Positions 1 to 12,776 are shown, counted from the first letter of the stretch. The stretch is DNA of 64,000 nt from Nectonema munidae (GCA_030549495.1 JAUIRK010000796.1:1-64000), one strand, 5' to 3'. The notes: generated from the sequence alone by a model not told the origin. A program made the numbers and translations.

Positions 1-2375
1 GTCTAATAAGATGTTGGCCAATATTAGACAAATTTTGAATATAAATATATTTCAGATATACTCACCAACAGATGATAGTAGAGAAGAAGAAATTCAGACC
101 TTTTACGAATAGATGTCAAAAGCAGGAGTGAATGTTGTAAAGAACACGAAATAATAACATAATGGGTGACTTGAACGCAAAAGTAGGAAATGGAAGGAAA
201 GAAGACATAGTAGGACCACATGGACTTGGAAAACGAAATTCAAGGTGAAATGGTGTTAACAATACAAACAAGTAATAACAAGCAGATCGTTTAAACATCA
301 CCCCAGAAAACTACGGACATGGAAAAGTCCAGGAGGAAAATACAAAAACTAAATTGATTATAATTTATATCACAATAAAATAGAAGGTTCAGAAATGCAA
401 TTACGCAAATTAAAGCTTACCATGAAACAGATTGCAACAGCGATCACAATTCAGTAATTACAGGTGTAAAAATAATGCTAAAGAAAACGAGATTTGGTAA
501 ATCAAACATTAGGAAAGATTTTGATATGCTGAAGAAAAACCAAGCAAAAAGAGAAAGTTTCGTTTCAAAATAAATGAATAGATATACGGCACTTATTGAA
601 AAAGAGATAAAAGAAGGTGCACAGCAACAATGGAACAATCTCCAAAAAGCTGTAGAAGAGACAATTGAAGAAATACCCAAGACTAAAAGGAAAAGAAAGA
701 ATCCATGGATGAACGAAGAAATCTTAAACTTATGGATGAAAGAAGTAAAGTAAAAATTAGAGATGAAAAGATATATGAAGGATACAACAGAAGAATACAT
801 AAGAGAATACATTGCAGCAAAAGAAAAATAAATCAATGAAGAATGTGCCGAAATTGAAGAATTATCAAGAAATAAACTCAAGAGAAATGTACGATAAGTT
901 AAATAAAACAGTATACCAGAAAAAACCAATAGATGAGAAGAATATATACAAAGAAACAAACGAACATGGACCAGAAATCATGAGAAAAGAAATTAAAAAA
1001 TCTCTCAGAAATATGTAAAATTGTAAGGCCATTAGGAAAGATGGATTATCTGAGAAGTGCTTGAAGTCCATGGCGGAAAGAGGAGTAGATATTATTACCG
1101 ATATGGAAAATAAATTATATGTAAGTGGTAAAATACCAAGCCAAATGATTGAGACGCTAATAATAACAATACCGAAGTTTGAAAGCACAAGAGATGTGAA
1201 AAGCACAGAATAGTAAGTATTATAAATCACACTACAAAAAGAATACTAAAAGAAATAGCAGAGAGGATAAAGAACAAAAATAAGGAAAAAAGTAGCAGAA
1301 GAACAAATTTGGAGTTGTTGCAATCTCAAGAACCATCAATGCCATATATACATTGAACTGAATAGTGGGAAATGAAATAGAAGTACAGAAAGAAGTATAT
1401 TTACGCTTTATAGATTACGAAAAGGCATCTGATAGGGTGAGACATAAAGGACTACTTAATATTTTGACAAAACATTGGAATAGACTTAAAATAATAGAAA
1501 ATGTATACAAGATTCAAAAGGTGGTAATGAAAGTAGCGGAGGAGATGACATCTTGATTAAAATAAAAAAGAGGAGTTAGACTAGGCTGTGTGCTATCACC
1601 GGATCTTTTTAATATCTAGGCGGAAATGATAGTAAGAAATGTTGAGGATGAGGGCATAAAGTTAGCAGGAAAAACATCAACAAAATTACGTAACCAGAAA
1701 ATATAGTATTGATAGCTAATAACGAATAGAAATGACAACATCTTATACAACAGATCGACAAACAAAGTGAGGCGATGGAGATAAAATTACATAGGAAGAA
1801 AACAAAAAAAAATGGTCATTACGAAAAGAAAGAAGTCCGAAGATAAGATTGAAAGAAGGGAATGAAGTAATTGATTTAGTGGAACAAGTTGTATACCTGG
1901 GAAGTTTAATAAACTAGGACGGAATAAGTAATAAGGAAATAAAAAAGGAGAATATAAATAGCAAATAGTGCCGTGAAAAAAATTGGAAAGTTATTTAGGA
2001 ATACAAAATTATCAATAAATATGAGTTTGAAATGAAAATATGGAGAACAGTACTACGAACCCCATGGATCCAAAGATTTACGAATGAAAAAATATTAAAT
2101 AAAGTTAAAACCAGAAGAACCTTATTGACTAAAATATACAAAAGATAGTTAGCCTTTGCTCGTCATCGAGAGAAAAGACGGATTAGAAAGGTTGTGTACA
2201 TTCGGAATGATAGAAGGAAGAAGAGAAAGACCACGGAAGAAATTCACTGATGGTCTCAAATAAGTTATTGGAAGGAATCACACGATAGCCAAGATGGAGA
2301 AGAAAAATGAAAGAAAATAACTTTGGCGCTCCATGGTTGCCCACGTCGAAATGGATACGGTACTTTAATGATGAT
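1..2375 (+). mobile_element. LINE (non-LTR retrotransposon), decayed, 5' end outside window
   Basis: Broken frames read as an APE-type endonuclease followed by a reverse transcriptase. Near 45-120 the conceptual protein resembles the 'QIYSPTDDSREEE' segment and near 160-240 it reads 'MGDLNAKVGNGRKED' and 'GPHGLGKRN', which are typical endonuclease blocks. At 1400-1450 'FIDYEKASDRVRH' is the RT block normally FIDYEKAFDRV. At 1880-2030 'VVYLGSLI', then alternating charged residues and a 'KLFRNTKLSI' segment, match the thumb/C-terminal region. The 3' end is a short ATG microsatellite near 2357-2375, as in RTE-like and related elements. Stops and frameshifts are frequent, so it is dead. The clade (RTE-like or I-like) is uncertain. 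Confidence 0.85.
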
Positions 2376-3378
2376 GATGATATGTAAGCATCAAAATTTT
2401 TTTGAGCACCAGTGTGACACCGGTTTAACATGGAGTGAAAATCATCTGGTTTACTTATATAAAATTCCATTTAACCAAAACCAGACGATTACTCTTAAAA
2501 AATTTTGGTCGATAAAGGGTTAATTCTTAAATCTAGTTTAAAAAATTAATTTCTAATTAGGCAAAAAAGGCGATAGAAAAAAAGAGAGTTGAGGTATAGA
2601 TAGTTATGAATTTTATTTAATAATTTTAACATAATTTTTTATATTATCAAAATTAACTTGTAATAGAAGAAGAAGAAATTTATTAAGAAACAAATCAATG
2701 ATTATTATGATAAACAAAATTAAAAAAAAAACATGAACATTGTAGTATAAATAAATCGATATATTCAAGACGCACACCGAAGGTCATAGCCGCTTAAAAG
2801 GTGTAACTTAAGATATAAAATGAGATTAGAAAACAAAGGAGTATTTAGAATTTTGAAACAAAATTAAAAGAAAGAAAGTAAAAAATATACACTAAAAATT
2901 GGTATTCACATTATGAAGAACATATATATATATATAAAATAAATGATACAATTTACAAACATTAATCGCACAAATAAATTAATAGTTAGAAATAAATAAT
3001 AAAAAAAAAAAATATATGTATTTTATAAAAAAAAAAAAAAAAGTATGCTAGCCAATCGCAATTTATCAATTCAAACTTTTAGGTAAGCAGGAAAAACAAT
3101 TAGTCTTAGTGCAAATATAAAAATATTTGTCAATAAACATTCTAGTCATTGCACTCTTTATTTTGTAGGTGTAATCAAACTCATTGAAGTATAATGATAA
3201 GGTTTTATTCCAGAGCATACATACTCTGTACTTCAATGACTTTTGTTTATATTTAGAAAGATTATATCTTGGTACAGCTAAATGATAAAGATTACGTAAG
3301 AAAAATGTTTTAAGTTCATAGAAGATATTGAGGGATGTATTCTAGTTAATTACATACAAATCGACACTAAAGGTAGAT
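2376..3378. other. AT-rich stretch without recognisable gene
   Basis: Very AT-rich with poly-A runs near 3000-3045. A GAA run at 2665-2677 directly beside 'aaattta' looks on the minus strand like 'aataaattt' followed by TTC repeats, the same arrangement as at 56.66 kb, so a minus-strand LINE 3' tail is possible. Nothing coding is supported. Confidence 0.4.
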
Positions 3379-6015
3379 CAAGATTTCCCAACCGTGTCTA
3401 TATGGACCCCTAAGGGTCCATTGGCAATTTAAGGGGGTCCATGGAGAAAAATATGAATATTGGGGGGTCCTTTTAATACATTAAGGGGTCCATGAAGTCT
3501 ATCCCAAAAATAAAGAATATGTAAACAAATGAGTTATCAGCATCCACTGCTTTTAGCGCTTAATTGATAAGCTATTTATACAAAATATTCTAAATCGTTT
3601 GTACTAAAAAGTGTATAATAGTAAAATAAAAAATCGGATGAAAGCATATTTTATATGGTTTGCCCATCTAACGACCATATTTCTCATTTTTATCTAATCA
3701 CCATGTAAGTAACGATAACAATTTTCTAAAATGTTAAATTACTACTGACTGAGCTACGGATACCACAATATATTCATATTTATTCTTTTTGTGTAATAAG
3801 AGTTACAAGTTGTACAATACAATTATTAGTTAATAGTATCTATGCTTCCATTTTTAGTTTGAATGAAGTTGATTACAGTAATCTCTAGCTACTTGGCGCT
3901 TTGATTATATCGGATTATATTTGAAAGTCATTATCGTATATCCCTTTATTTCGGCACTTGAAATATAAAACTTATTTCATTGAATTATTGAATTTCGAAT
4001 GATTGTAATGATAATATCGGTCACACTCACTGTCTATAATTTGTAATGATAATATCGATTTTTTTTAAATTTGTACACACATGCTGCGAAAGAATAAGTC
4101 CAAAAGCACTCTCTATCTTTGTTCTTGTTATTTTTATAATCTTCTTTGTTTTGGTAAACGTATAATATTATACATATTTGAAAGATGCTTAAAATTCCCC
4201 CTTTTGTAAGATGGAAATACGATCCAAGGGAAGAAGTTGTGAAAGTGCTTGAAATTTGTGGCATGATAAACATCTTAAGACAATTCCCAATAGACATCAA
4301 CCTCAAGAGGAAGGAGGAGGGTCTCCTCAAGTTGACATTAAACTAAATTGGGTATCCACTAAAATTGACATAGGTTGACAAGAGGGGGAGGGGTCTAATA
4401 TTGACAAAAATAGATTGACGTCAATTGTAAACGATCCTTTATCGTTATATTTTAACACTTTGTGGATTATAATCGATTACGTATTACCGTTTCGGACCAT
4501 TAGGCGCACTTTGATTTAATTTTTTTTAGAAGAGAGGAATGCGCCTTATAATACGGTGCGTCTTATATATGAACAAAAGTAAAATAAGCCCAGTTTATTT
4601 CATAATAAAAGTATACTTATGTATAAAATATAAAATAAAAAACCTGATCTCAATATTTTTTTGACCCCGTGCCTTATAATACGGTGTACTCTATAGTTCG
4701 GAAATTACGGTATATCTTTGTCTGAAATGAATTATTATTATTCTCTTTCTATTAAGATTTACCATGGACACCTGTAAGAAAAAAGACAGCATTCGTGTGT
4801 TTTATTCAGTTGCCACAAAATTCAACAAAGCCGATGTGTCTCATATGCTCGACAGTGGTATCCAATGATAGCATGAAACCGCCAAAGCTACGTTATTATT
4901 TGCAGTCAAAACACACTGATAAAAAATGAATCATTTGATTACTTTCAAAAGTTAAGGGACAAATTTCAAGGAAGGAACAAGTTAACGGATATGATTAGCA
5001 AACAAACAAGCTGTAGGGATGATGATTTGATAGCATCATATGAAATCAGTAGAATACTTGCAAAATGGTGAACCTGTCATATTGCCTTCGGTGTCAGTCA
5101 TCATTTCAACAATGTTAAACAAAAATTCACGTAAACTTCTTTTGACAAATAACTCAGTATCACGACACATCGATGAAATGTCTGCAGACATAGAAAGTCA
5201 ACTTATTATTCAATTGCGTGTAAAACAATTTGCGATTCAACTCAACGAAGCAACTTTGATTGGAAATGAAGCACTGTTGCTAGCATACGTAAAATTTTTA
5301 GGAAATAACAAAGTTTGCGAGGATCTTCTTTTTGCCAAAACTCTTGAAACCGGTTCCAAAGGTGAGTCAATATTTAATGAAGTTCAATGATTCTTCACCG
5401 AAAAAAATATCCCAGTCGAAAAATGCTTGTGCCACCGATGGAGCCCTTTCCATGGTTGGTAGGACATGATAACTCGTTTCAAACATTTGTTAAAGCTGAA
5501 AATTCCAGACTGGGTATCCAATCCATTTGAGGTGAATCCTATCTTGTGGAATGTGGTTATATTTGTGCGAATCAGCTATTGACCAAGTATCGTATTCGTC
5601 TTGACCTTGTGAAAAGAGGAGACCTGCGCCTGGCTCTATTGAATTTGGAACCAGATATTAAAAAAATTGACTTCACAACATAAGGCTCAAGGTTCTCATT
5701 AATTTGTACAACGCCGTTACTTTTTTTAAGAATAATAAAATTTTAATGCTATATTGTACTTCTTTTTATTGATATTTGATTCAAATATATTATGCTGAAA
5801 GATGTTTGCTTATCTTGTTCAAGGAAGCTTTTTAATGTGAAATTATGAATATAATATATATTCGTTTTTTTTTAAATTTACAATTAAAATTGAAATGTTT
5901 TCCCTATTTGAATATACATATTTATACATGTCTCTTATAGACCATGGGGATCCACAGTTAATAAGGCTATCGCTCAAAGGGTCCAGAAGCAAAAAAAGGT
6001 TGGGAATGTTTCCTG
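3379..6015 (+). mobile_element. hAT DNA transposon, ZBED5/FAM200-like, decayed
   Basis: Ends are inverted: the left end carries 'tttcccaaccgtgt' and the right end carries 'aaaaaggttgggaatg', the classic hAT 'TTCCCAACC' terminus. Left subterminal repeats of 'gggtcca' and right 'gggtcc' support this. Transposase pieces occur in order. The N-terminus starts at 4764 (MDTCKKKDSI...). A 116-residue open piece at 5040-5390 contains 'ADIESQLIIQLRVKQFAIQL' and 'LLAYVKFLGNNKVCEDLLFA', which closely follow ZBED5-type hAT proteins. A C-terminal stretch near 5560-5690 ends in 'KAQGSH'. Frames between are broken and much of the core is missing. I could not see a clean 8-bp target duplication. Confidence 0.85.
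4485..4712. mobile_element. MITE (pogo/Tc1-like ends) nested in the hAT element
   Basis: Begins 'taccgtttcggaccattagg' and ends with the approximate inverse 'ctatagttcggaaattacgg' then 'ta'. Inside, 'gccttataatacggtg' occurs twice (4550s and 4670s). The TACCGT...ACGGTA ends and flanking TA suggest a TA-targeting mariner/pogo-type non-autonomous element. It has no coding capacity. Confidence 0.6.
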
Positions 6016-6099
6016 TAAGGCCATTTTACGATTCCCAGTGATAAAGCATGAGCAAAAATAACATTTTATTTAAAAGCATTTAAATCGGAGTAATGTAAA

Positions 6100-7005
6100 T
6101 TCCTGGTGTGCAAATCGTATAGTTTTGAACACATTACATATATATGTAATTTTTTCAATAAAAATGCCTATTTTTTACATTTCATTTATGGACAAAAATG
6201 TTTCATTCATATTTTAAAAATATCTCAAAGTGTCAATCAAATTTGCGCTTTACACCTGAAAAGTGTTTCCAAAAATATTTTTAAAATTTTAAATAAAATA
6301 TTTATCTTTATATTTCACGCTAGTTTCATTTTTTGGACTCAGTTTTTCCAATTAGAATTTGTAATTGCTTGAATGTGCAAATCTAACCTCTAATGTATGC
6401 CTGAAAAAGGCCTCGAAAGATATTCAAACATGTTTAAAGATATATTGATTTTTTATATTAAATCTGCATTGCTTATTTCATTTCTGAACTCCATTTTTTT
6501 CAATTATAGTATGAGAACGTTTCCAAATATCAAACAAATATGCCATTTCTGAAAAATAAAAGTCGCCATGTTTTTGATTAGAATCATTATAGATAAAGCT
6601 CTATAAATAGAATGTTTTATGAATTTTTTACAGATATATTTTTATTTATTGATTAACGAATAAATACTCTCTAAATATGTCCTTGAAAGTTAAAATAATA
6701 ACTTTATACTAAATCGATTATTCTGATTTCATTTGGTCAATACGGGTAAAAAAAATGTCAGGAAGTGTCAATAAAATTATTGATGTATGCCAGAAAATCA
6801 GTTTTTTTCCAAAAAAACATGCCAATTTTTTTTGGGAAAATAATTATATAGTAAAAATATAAATTTTAGTGTATATTTTGGCTTATAATACTTTCTTCAA
6901 TCATGTTGAGTATGAAATATTTATTTAGAGAGGGAAAAAAATGCATTATAAAATTTATTGAAGATCAGTATGATACAGGGAAGCGACCTGAAAAACCAAT
7001 TTAAT
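6100..7005 (+). repeat. Dispersed tandem-repeat element, short copy
   Basis: About three to four degenerate ~150-bp units with the words 'gtgtcaatcaaatttgcg', 'tttcatttctgaactc' and 'actaaatcga', followed by a conserved tail (about 6720-7005) containing 'tgtatattttggcttataat' and 'actttcttcaatcat'. The same units and the same tail recur at 24.6-26.9 kb in the same orientation. The shared boundary after the tail suggests a mobile unit rather than plain satellite DNA. Confidence 0.7.
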
Positions 7006-7200
7006 TAGTAACTCTCAAAGTCCCTTTTAACCCATGGGCTAGTTTTATTTCCTCCATCATGATGGGGGAGGGCTTTTGGCGTGCCCCTAAATTTAAATTA
7101 TTCTTGGACACATTTTTCAGGAGTAAACTGCTAATTTGATTGACACATTCAGAATTTTTCACGGCCTAATTGCGAAAACGAAGTCGAGATATGAAATTAA

Positions 7201-7329
7201 CCTGTTATCTACCACAGTCGACATATGTCTACTTTACAAAAATAAAATCGTCTGCGTTTATCAATGCTTTTTGATACAAATCTTCTGCTTTACATTAGAT
7301 ATCGTCTGACTATTCTGGTCGTTAACGGG
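7201..7329. mobile_element. TTAA-flanked MITE (piggyBac-like), copy 1
   Basis: Flanked by TTAA at 7197-7200 and 7330-7333. The left end reads 'cctgttatctacc' and the right end inverted reads 'cccgttaacgacc'. The interior contains 'tcgtctgcgtttat' and 'agatatcgtctgac'. Related copies sit at 48.15, 49.2 and 55.2 kb. TTAA target choice is the piggyBac signature. Confidence 0.7.
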
Positions 7330-7901
7330 TTAACATGGCCAATTTGGTGCAAAAAAAGTAATTTAATTTAAAATTTGAGCGAATATTTTCATAAACAATT
7401 TTTCATCTAGATAATATATGAATCTGGTATTTTAGAACAAATAACATAACAAAGACATGTTTCGGCCAGTTTTTTAGATAATGGAATCACTGGTTAAACC
7501 AATCCTACGATCAGTGGTTAAGCCAACAATCGAGGCTGTAATTTTTCTTCGGCCATGGCAGAATTTCTCCACGTAAAACTTTTTCAAAAGAACATAATAT
7601 TTCTAAGTTTCTCTTGCCTACATTTAAGCTATTGCATGATCTTTAGATGAAAATTGAATTACATATTAAAAATGAGAAACAGCTAATGTTATACAAAAAA
7701 TACTAAGTAAGATCATGCAAAACACAAAGAGCTTGATATTGTGGAAAAGTTCTTTGCGAAGGAAACCTCTAAGGTTCTCTCTTTTTCTGTAAAGACGTGT
7801 TTTGGACAAAATAAGTTCGCTATCTGCAAATATGATTTATCATCAAAATTATACATGTATGTATGTATATATTTATGCATATTGCATTATGATGTTTTCT
7901 T

Positions 7902-8150
7902 TTAAATCAAGATAAGAAATATAAGGATGTATAGGGAAGATGTTGATAGAAGGATTAAAGGCGTTTGAAGTTTGAGATGATTGGCCGAATTGCAGCCGTC
8001 AGTTTTGCAAGACATGACACAGCCTTTCATCAGCTTGCCATTGTATCTGATGTAGCCACAATGAGAGTGCCTGGTTATTTCGGCAAATGAAGAGACGGAT
8101 CGACTGTCCAGTGCACATGTTCGAATCACAATACTTTCGGAGTTTTTTTA
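7902..8150 (-). CDS. Ly6/uPAR (three-finger, GPI-anchored) protein, 3' exon
   Basis: Minus-strand frame reads '...IVIRTCALDS', then 'HCGYIRYNGKLMKGC' and 'CKTDGCN', then a hydrophobic tail 'LILLSTSSLYILIFLILI' and a stop. Spaced cysteines ending in C-x3-GCN are the C-terminal half of an LU domain, and the terminal hydrophobic stretch without a charged tail is the usual GPI-attachment signal. Such arthropod proteins (quiver/sleepless type) sit on the outer plasma membrane and often modulate channels or receptors, but the exact role here is unknown. An acceptor 'ttatttgatttag' precedes the exon. Directly after it a run of seven A puts a TAA in the expected frame, so either the splice site differs (a second AG lies at 'ccgaaag') or the A-run length is wrong. 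It pairs with the exon at 10124-10318. Confidence 0.7.
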
Positions 8151-10123
8151 CTAAATCAAATAAAGAAGGAATCATTGAAAGGGTAATTCTGAAGAATAAT
8201 TCACATATGTAAACCAAAATCTGTGTCTATCTATCTGAGATATGAACGTAATATAATATTAGTGATGGTAAAACATTTCGGGAAAAGTTGAGAAAATATG
8301 GATTTCGAGGGGTACATTGGTTGCAGAAGATAATTTTAGTTCAGCTGCCTTCAGCTAAATACGGAATAATTACCCATCTAAAAACAGAGTTAATCCAAAA
8401 AGTTTTCATTAAGAATTATTTTTAAAGAAAAAAAAATAATATCATATTTGGGCATACATTCATTGAAAATTAAGTAATGGCATGAATTTAAATTAGTAGT
8501 TAAAATTTTTTTTAAATGAACTTTAGTTTCAAATATTGTGTAAATCGTGTCTTTCCCCTGTCACTAACAAAAGCTTGAAAAAGACACCAACTCCTTCCAT
8601 ATAAATCAAGTCTCGTGTTCTTCGATATTAAAAATAAGTAGGAAACATTTCTGAAAGAAGTAAGTATTTGCTCTAAAATAATTAAATTAATTTCTAATTG
8701 GTCAATCTCACTTACAGTGAAATCTACATTAGTGGAACTCCTCTAAATGAAATTTTTGTCACTTCAATAAATTTCCTTCTTTCTAAACAGTGAGAACATT
8801 TTGAAAGTCTCAATTTATTCTGGAAACAAATGTAATCTCTGTATCCTGGAAGGTGAATAAAATATTTTAGTTCACACCTTCAGTACCAACGTTCTCAAAG
8901 CAAACACAGATAACTTCAGTAATCGTTTAAAACGAATATTTAACTCCATTTAAAACAAGAGTTCTTTTGCGTTTCTTTTGGAAAGATTGGAACTAAATGG
9001 GTTGTTAAAGTGAATGCAATAAATTCAAGGTTTCAAAGATTTTTAAAGCAAGATTTTTAAACAACAATAAAATTTACTGAAAGAAACTTCATCTCTTAAT
9101 GAATATATCGGAGATGACGAATACTTAGAAGACTGCATTCAAACAACAGAATGAATATGGAATAAGAGTCATCGTCACTTTCTTTAATAATGTCAATTCA
9201 CTATCGAAAAAAGGGTTCACATTCATGGAAGAGTCCATTTATTTAAAAAAAGCCCTGAAAAATTTAATGGTGAAATAAACAATAAATAACAACAACAATA
9301 AATAAAATATTTTATTTTTGAATATCAGCTCACAAATCAATCCTGATATTTTATAAAAGTAACATGTTGTCTAAGGGTTGCAAAATTTGATTAAAACTAT
9401 TGACTAGAAGGATGCTTTTAAATTTTATCAATTTTTTAAATAAGGTATACAGTAGTCTGCCTAGGCCAGGCCGAGACCCTCAACACAAGGGGATAGCCGG
9501 TTGCGTTAATAGAAAGCGTATAAATTTATATATCTAAGGAGATTTCAAGTAAGGGAGATGTGAAACAAATCTCCGAGTCTGAAAACCACATATGCTTGAA
9601 TGCAGCACATATGTTATATAATTTTATTTAGAGACCATCAATATACAGCATCTCTTCAAAGAGTTGAATTTTTGATTTATATATATTTTATAACTATCAT
9701 GATATTAAAGAGCGTTTAAAATGTTACTCAAAAATTTTAAAAATTTTCAATTTTTTGTGCAAAAATTTTGAAAAAATTGCTTTTTCTCAATTTTCTTACA
9801 GTTACAACAACAAGAACCCCACATATTTGGATATCTACGAAAAAACTGCCCTTTGGGCCATACTAGTTGGGGCCCTCTTCAATACATATTTTTTCTTACT
9901 ACTACTTGAATGAAATACAAATGATTAAAAAAGACGCCAAAAAATGCATTATTTCTGTATTTTTTTGGTGTCGGTATTGCATCCCATGTAAGAATATTCT
10001 TGCACAACTCCACAGAATATACGAATCAGCATGATGGGGAATCGAACCTCAAACGACAAAATCAAGACCCTATGCTTCGACCACTGGACCATCTGTCGTT
10101 TAATACTGTAATGCTAAGGTTAC
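8151..10123 (-). other. Probable intron of the Ly6-type gene
   Basis: AT-rich and without supported exons on either strand. A GC-richer patch lies near 9456-9510 ('gcctaggccaggccgagac') that I cannot assign. The SINE at 9955-10104 lies at its 5' (right-hand) end. Confidence 0.45.
9955..10104 (-). mobile_element. tRNA-derived SINE (family C)
   Basis: On the minus strand an A-box-like 'atggtccagtggtcgaag' is followed by a B-box 'ggttcgattcc', spaced as in a tRNA, then a non-tRNA body running to about 9955. The anticodon and acceptor stems do not pair well, so this is a tRNA-like head rather than a working tRNA. It begins only about 20 bases downstream of the likely donor of the Ly6 exon. Confidence 0.6.
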
Positions 10124-10318
10124 GATAATTTGCAGCGATTTTGATGCAGTGAGTTGCCGGAAATAATCCGTAGTACCCAGCTTTCTCGTTCAAAAGTTTT
10201 CTCCCACTGAAGCAACGCGATTTGAGGAGTTTTTGGGAATTGGAAGGAAAAAATGGATCTTCACATTTAGAGTTGCTTTGATTCACTGATGAGCAGACGT
10301 AGCAATCGATGTAAGAAA
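10124..10318 (-). CDS. Ly6/uPAR protein, exon with N-terminal half of the LU domain
   Basis: Reads 'SYIDCYVCSSVNQSNSKC', then 'CEDPF', a further Cys and 'LFPATHCIKIAANY'. The opening C-x2-C followed by spaced cysteines is the usual LU-domain start. A poly-T tract and TAG at 10321-10319 form a strong acceptor, so the signal peptide probably lies on an earlier exon to the right. Alternatively the same frame upstream (hydrophobic 'MLIVGFFIECTQVCLITCGL') could itself be the signal peptide. Likely donors are C|GTAACC at 10123 or A|GTATTA at 10106. The open frame beyond them is SINE sequence, not protein. Confidence 0.65.
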
Positions 10319-10319
10319 C

Positions 10320-11477
10320 TAAAAAAAATGGTGATGTAGCAAAAAATAAACCACAAGTGATTAGACAGACTTGTGTGCACTCAATAAAAAACCCCACAAT
10401 TAACATTAAAATCAATAGTTATATAATTAGTTAGAATTTCCTTATGATTATTATTGATAGTTATTTGGATAAATTTTCATTTTTAATTAAAAATAAACAT
10501 TTTTAGAATGTTTTTCTACTGATTTTGCTCCATTTCTTTAAAATTTAAAGCACTTTTGTATCTATCTTAATAAAAAAAACAAAAATAAACGTAAAAAAAT
10601 TTTAAAGTGTATTTGCTTTTCAACAACTTTGAACATTGGTATGATATATACCAAAAAATATATATAAATGTTCTTTAGATTTCCAGTTTACATGATGCGA
10701 TGAAATGATAGCTCATCCAGAGAAAAAAATAAACCTGCTGTTATTAACTTTTATAATAGAACAAAATCTGTAGTGCATGTTGTGGATAACATGTGTGAAA
10801 GTTATAAAATTGCTCGAAATACGAAGAGATGGCATAGAATTGCTTTTTTCAATTTTGAATATAGGTGCGATAAATGCCCAAGTGTTAAATATGTTTAATG
10901 AAGTAAAATAATATTCTAGTAGAAAGCAGTTTTTGGATAGTTCATCTAGGCAAGTGAGATAAGAGCATTTAAAATGAAGAAGAGAAAACGAAATAGGAAT
11001 GCTTTTGATTCTCCAAAAAAATTACAACTTTTTTGCAGAGCACATACATCTACGAGTGTTACTAATGAAGAAGTAAACCAAAATTTCCAATCCCACAAAA
11101 GGAAAAAATGTTTAACTTGCATCAATTAAAAAAAATAAGACAGACAAAATACTATTGTTCAATTTGTTCAATATCATATGGAATGTGAGTTTTTTTTCAT
11201 TATAAAATATATTTTTAGCGTATTTTTATATATATTTAAGAATTTGCGTTTGAGATATAATGAAAAGTTTGCCAATGATATATACAATCTATTTCTCAGA
11301 TACATTGCGACAAACCACGTTAACGCCCATTGGAAGGTTAATTAAAAAAATTTTAGATTTAATTTTTGGGTAAACTATTTTTATTTAATATTTCTAAAAG
11401 AAGGGTATTTCAAATTTATACATAATATAAATTTGTTTAATAATGTGCACGTGTAAAAAAATATTGTAAAAAAAGAA
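10320..11477. other. AT-rich stretch, nothing recognised
   Basis: No supported coding or mobile features. It may hold the first exon or promoter of the Ly6-type gene on the minus strand, but I see no convincing signal-peptide exon. Confidence 0.3.
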
Positions 11478-11545
11478 ATACAGTGAGTAAGCGTTATAAA
11501 GGGAATCGTTATACTGCGAAATCGCTTATAACGAGGTATATGCCT
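11478..11545. repeat. Tigger-like terminal fragment
   Basis: 'cagtgagtaagcgttataaa' and 'gcttataacgagg' resemble the termini of the Tigger-like element beginning at 11915 (words 'gcgttataac' and 'cagtcaagaa'). Probably the end of a second, related element whose other end is not clear. Confidence 0.4.
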
Positions 11546-11914
11546 TGGCTGCCATTTTTACAGGTTTACATGACATGTGAAACACGTCTATTTTAACCTA
11601 AAGATAGTTATAACTAGGACAAACAAAAAAAAAAGAAAATATTGACTTTTAAATCTAAAAAAATTGACTTTTATGATTTTATTAAATTTTAAGCATAAAA
11701 AAAACAAAATTATTTACAATTATAGAAAAAAAATCAATAAAAATAACAATCAAAAAACTAACAAGGATGGTTCGAATGTCGGAACAACAGTTATCCTCAC
11801 TGTGTGAATAACTGTGTATGACGAACGCGCAAAACAACTGCACTTTCATTACCATGTGATGTGAGATATTTCTGTCGTAAATTACACAAAAGCTTATTTT
11901 AACGGCAATCAAAT

Positions 11915-12776
11915 TACGGTCAAGAAGCGTTATAACGCGATAATTAGGATCCACGATTTGTATCCGCGTTATAATTTGCTAATGTAAACAGCACCATATG
12001 TTAATTTTATGTTATATGACCTAGTCTGCTGTTTTTGTTGTTCCCTCTTTTTTGCGGTTTATACAGGAAACACTTTGCAACCAACGCGAAGATTTTGTCA
12101 ATGATAAAACGTGGACTGAGGCCTAAAAATAACAATCGCTAAAATCCTAATGTGAAAATGAAGTTCAATTAATTTTATTAAACACAAAAAACAGTGACAT
12201 TTATTTACAACAAAAAAACAGGAATACATTTTTGCTTCACTTCTTTTTGTGAAATATTTTGTATAAAACGCAAAACGTTCTTCAGTTGCATCAGTATAAC
12301 AGAATCGATTTCTTGCGTTTCTAGGCAGTCCAAACTTTGTTTTAGCATAGAGCAGACATCAATAGCTTCAAATGTTGGTTAAATGTTGGTTCTGTTGAAT
12401 CATCGGTCCTGGTTGTTCGAAAGACCGGTTCACCGGCCCCAATCTGTTCGCACTTCTCTATCCTCATATCCATGGAAACTTCTTTCAGATTCAGATCGAA
12501 TTCGAGTTTGGCCTGTGCTTGCTTCACCTCATTTTCAGTAAAAGTTGGAGGAGTTGGTGGTGACGTTGCTTTGAGGAACATGTAAAACACATCTTTAAGA
12601 GAGACGACTTGTTTGAGAAATGGAAAGACTTGAAGATTAGAATTGGAGAATATCAAGAACAGGTTGTTTGCGATAGCCTTTTTTGAAAGCTGAAAAGTAT
12701 GCCCTTAAAACAGGGCTGAATGAGGCTGGGGTATTTTTTGACCCCAGTTATCGCGTTATAACGGTTCTTGACTGTA
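11915..12776 (-). mobile_element. pogo/Tigger-like DNA transposon, internally deleted
   Basis: Inverted ends: left 'tacggtcaagaagcgttata' and right, inverted, 'tacagtcaagaaccgttata', both continuing 'acgcgataa'. The minus strand between them encodes C-terminal transposase-like pieces: 'KLEFDLNLKEVSMDMRIEKC' and 'CEQIGAGEPVFRTTRTDD' near 12420-12530, then 'CLETQEIDSVILMQLKNVLR' near 12240-12340. Only ~860 bp remain, so the catalytic and DNA-binding parts are gone. Tigger assignment rests on the TIR form (CAGTCAAGAACC...TATAACG) and TA context. Confidence 0.65.

Noticed and set aside
444-959. 171-codon minus-strand frame
   Set aside because: Antisense of the decayed LINE coding strand; Leu/Ser/Phe-rich translation of A-rich sequence.
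7999-8217. Alternative minus-strand frame over the Ly6 3' exon
   Set aside because: It lacks the GCxxxCxxxGCN ending and GPI-type tail that the neighbouring frame has.
10020-10104. A functional tRNA-Gln on the minus strand
   Set aside because: A and B boxes are present, but the acceptor and anticodon arms do not pair and a long non-tRNA body follows, so it is a SINE head.
10062-10123. The last ~20 codons of the open frame after the Ly6 exon as protein
   Set aside because: They lie beyond the candidate donors and inside the SINE.
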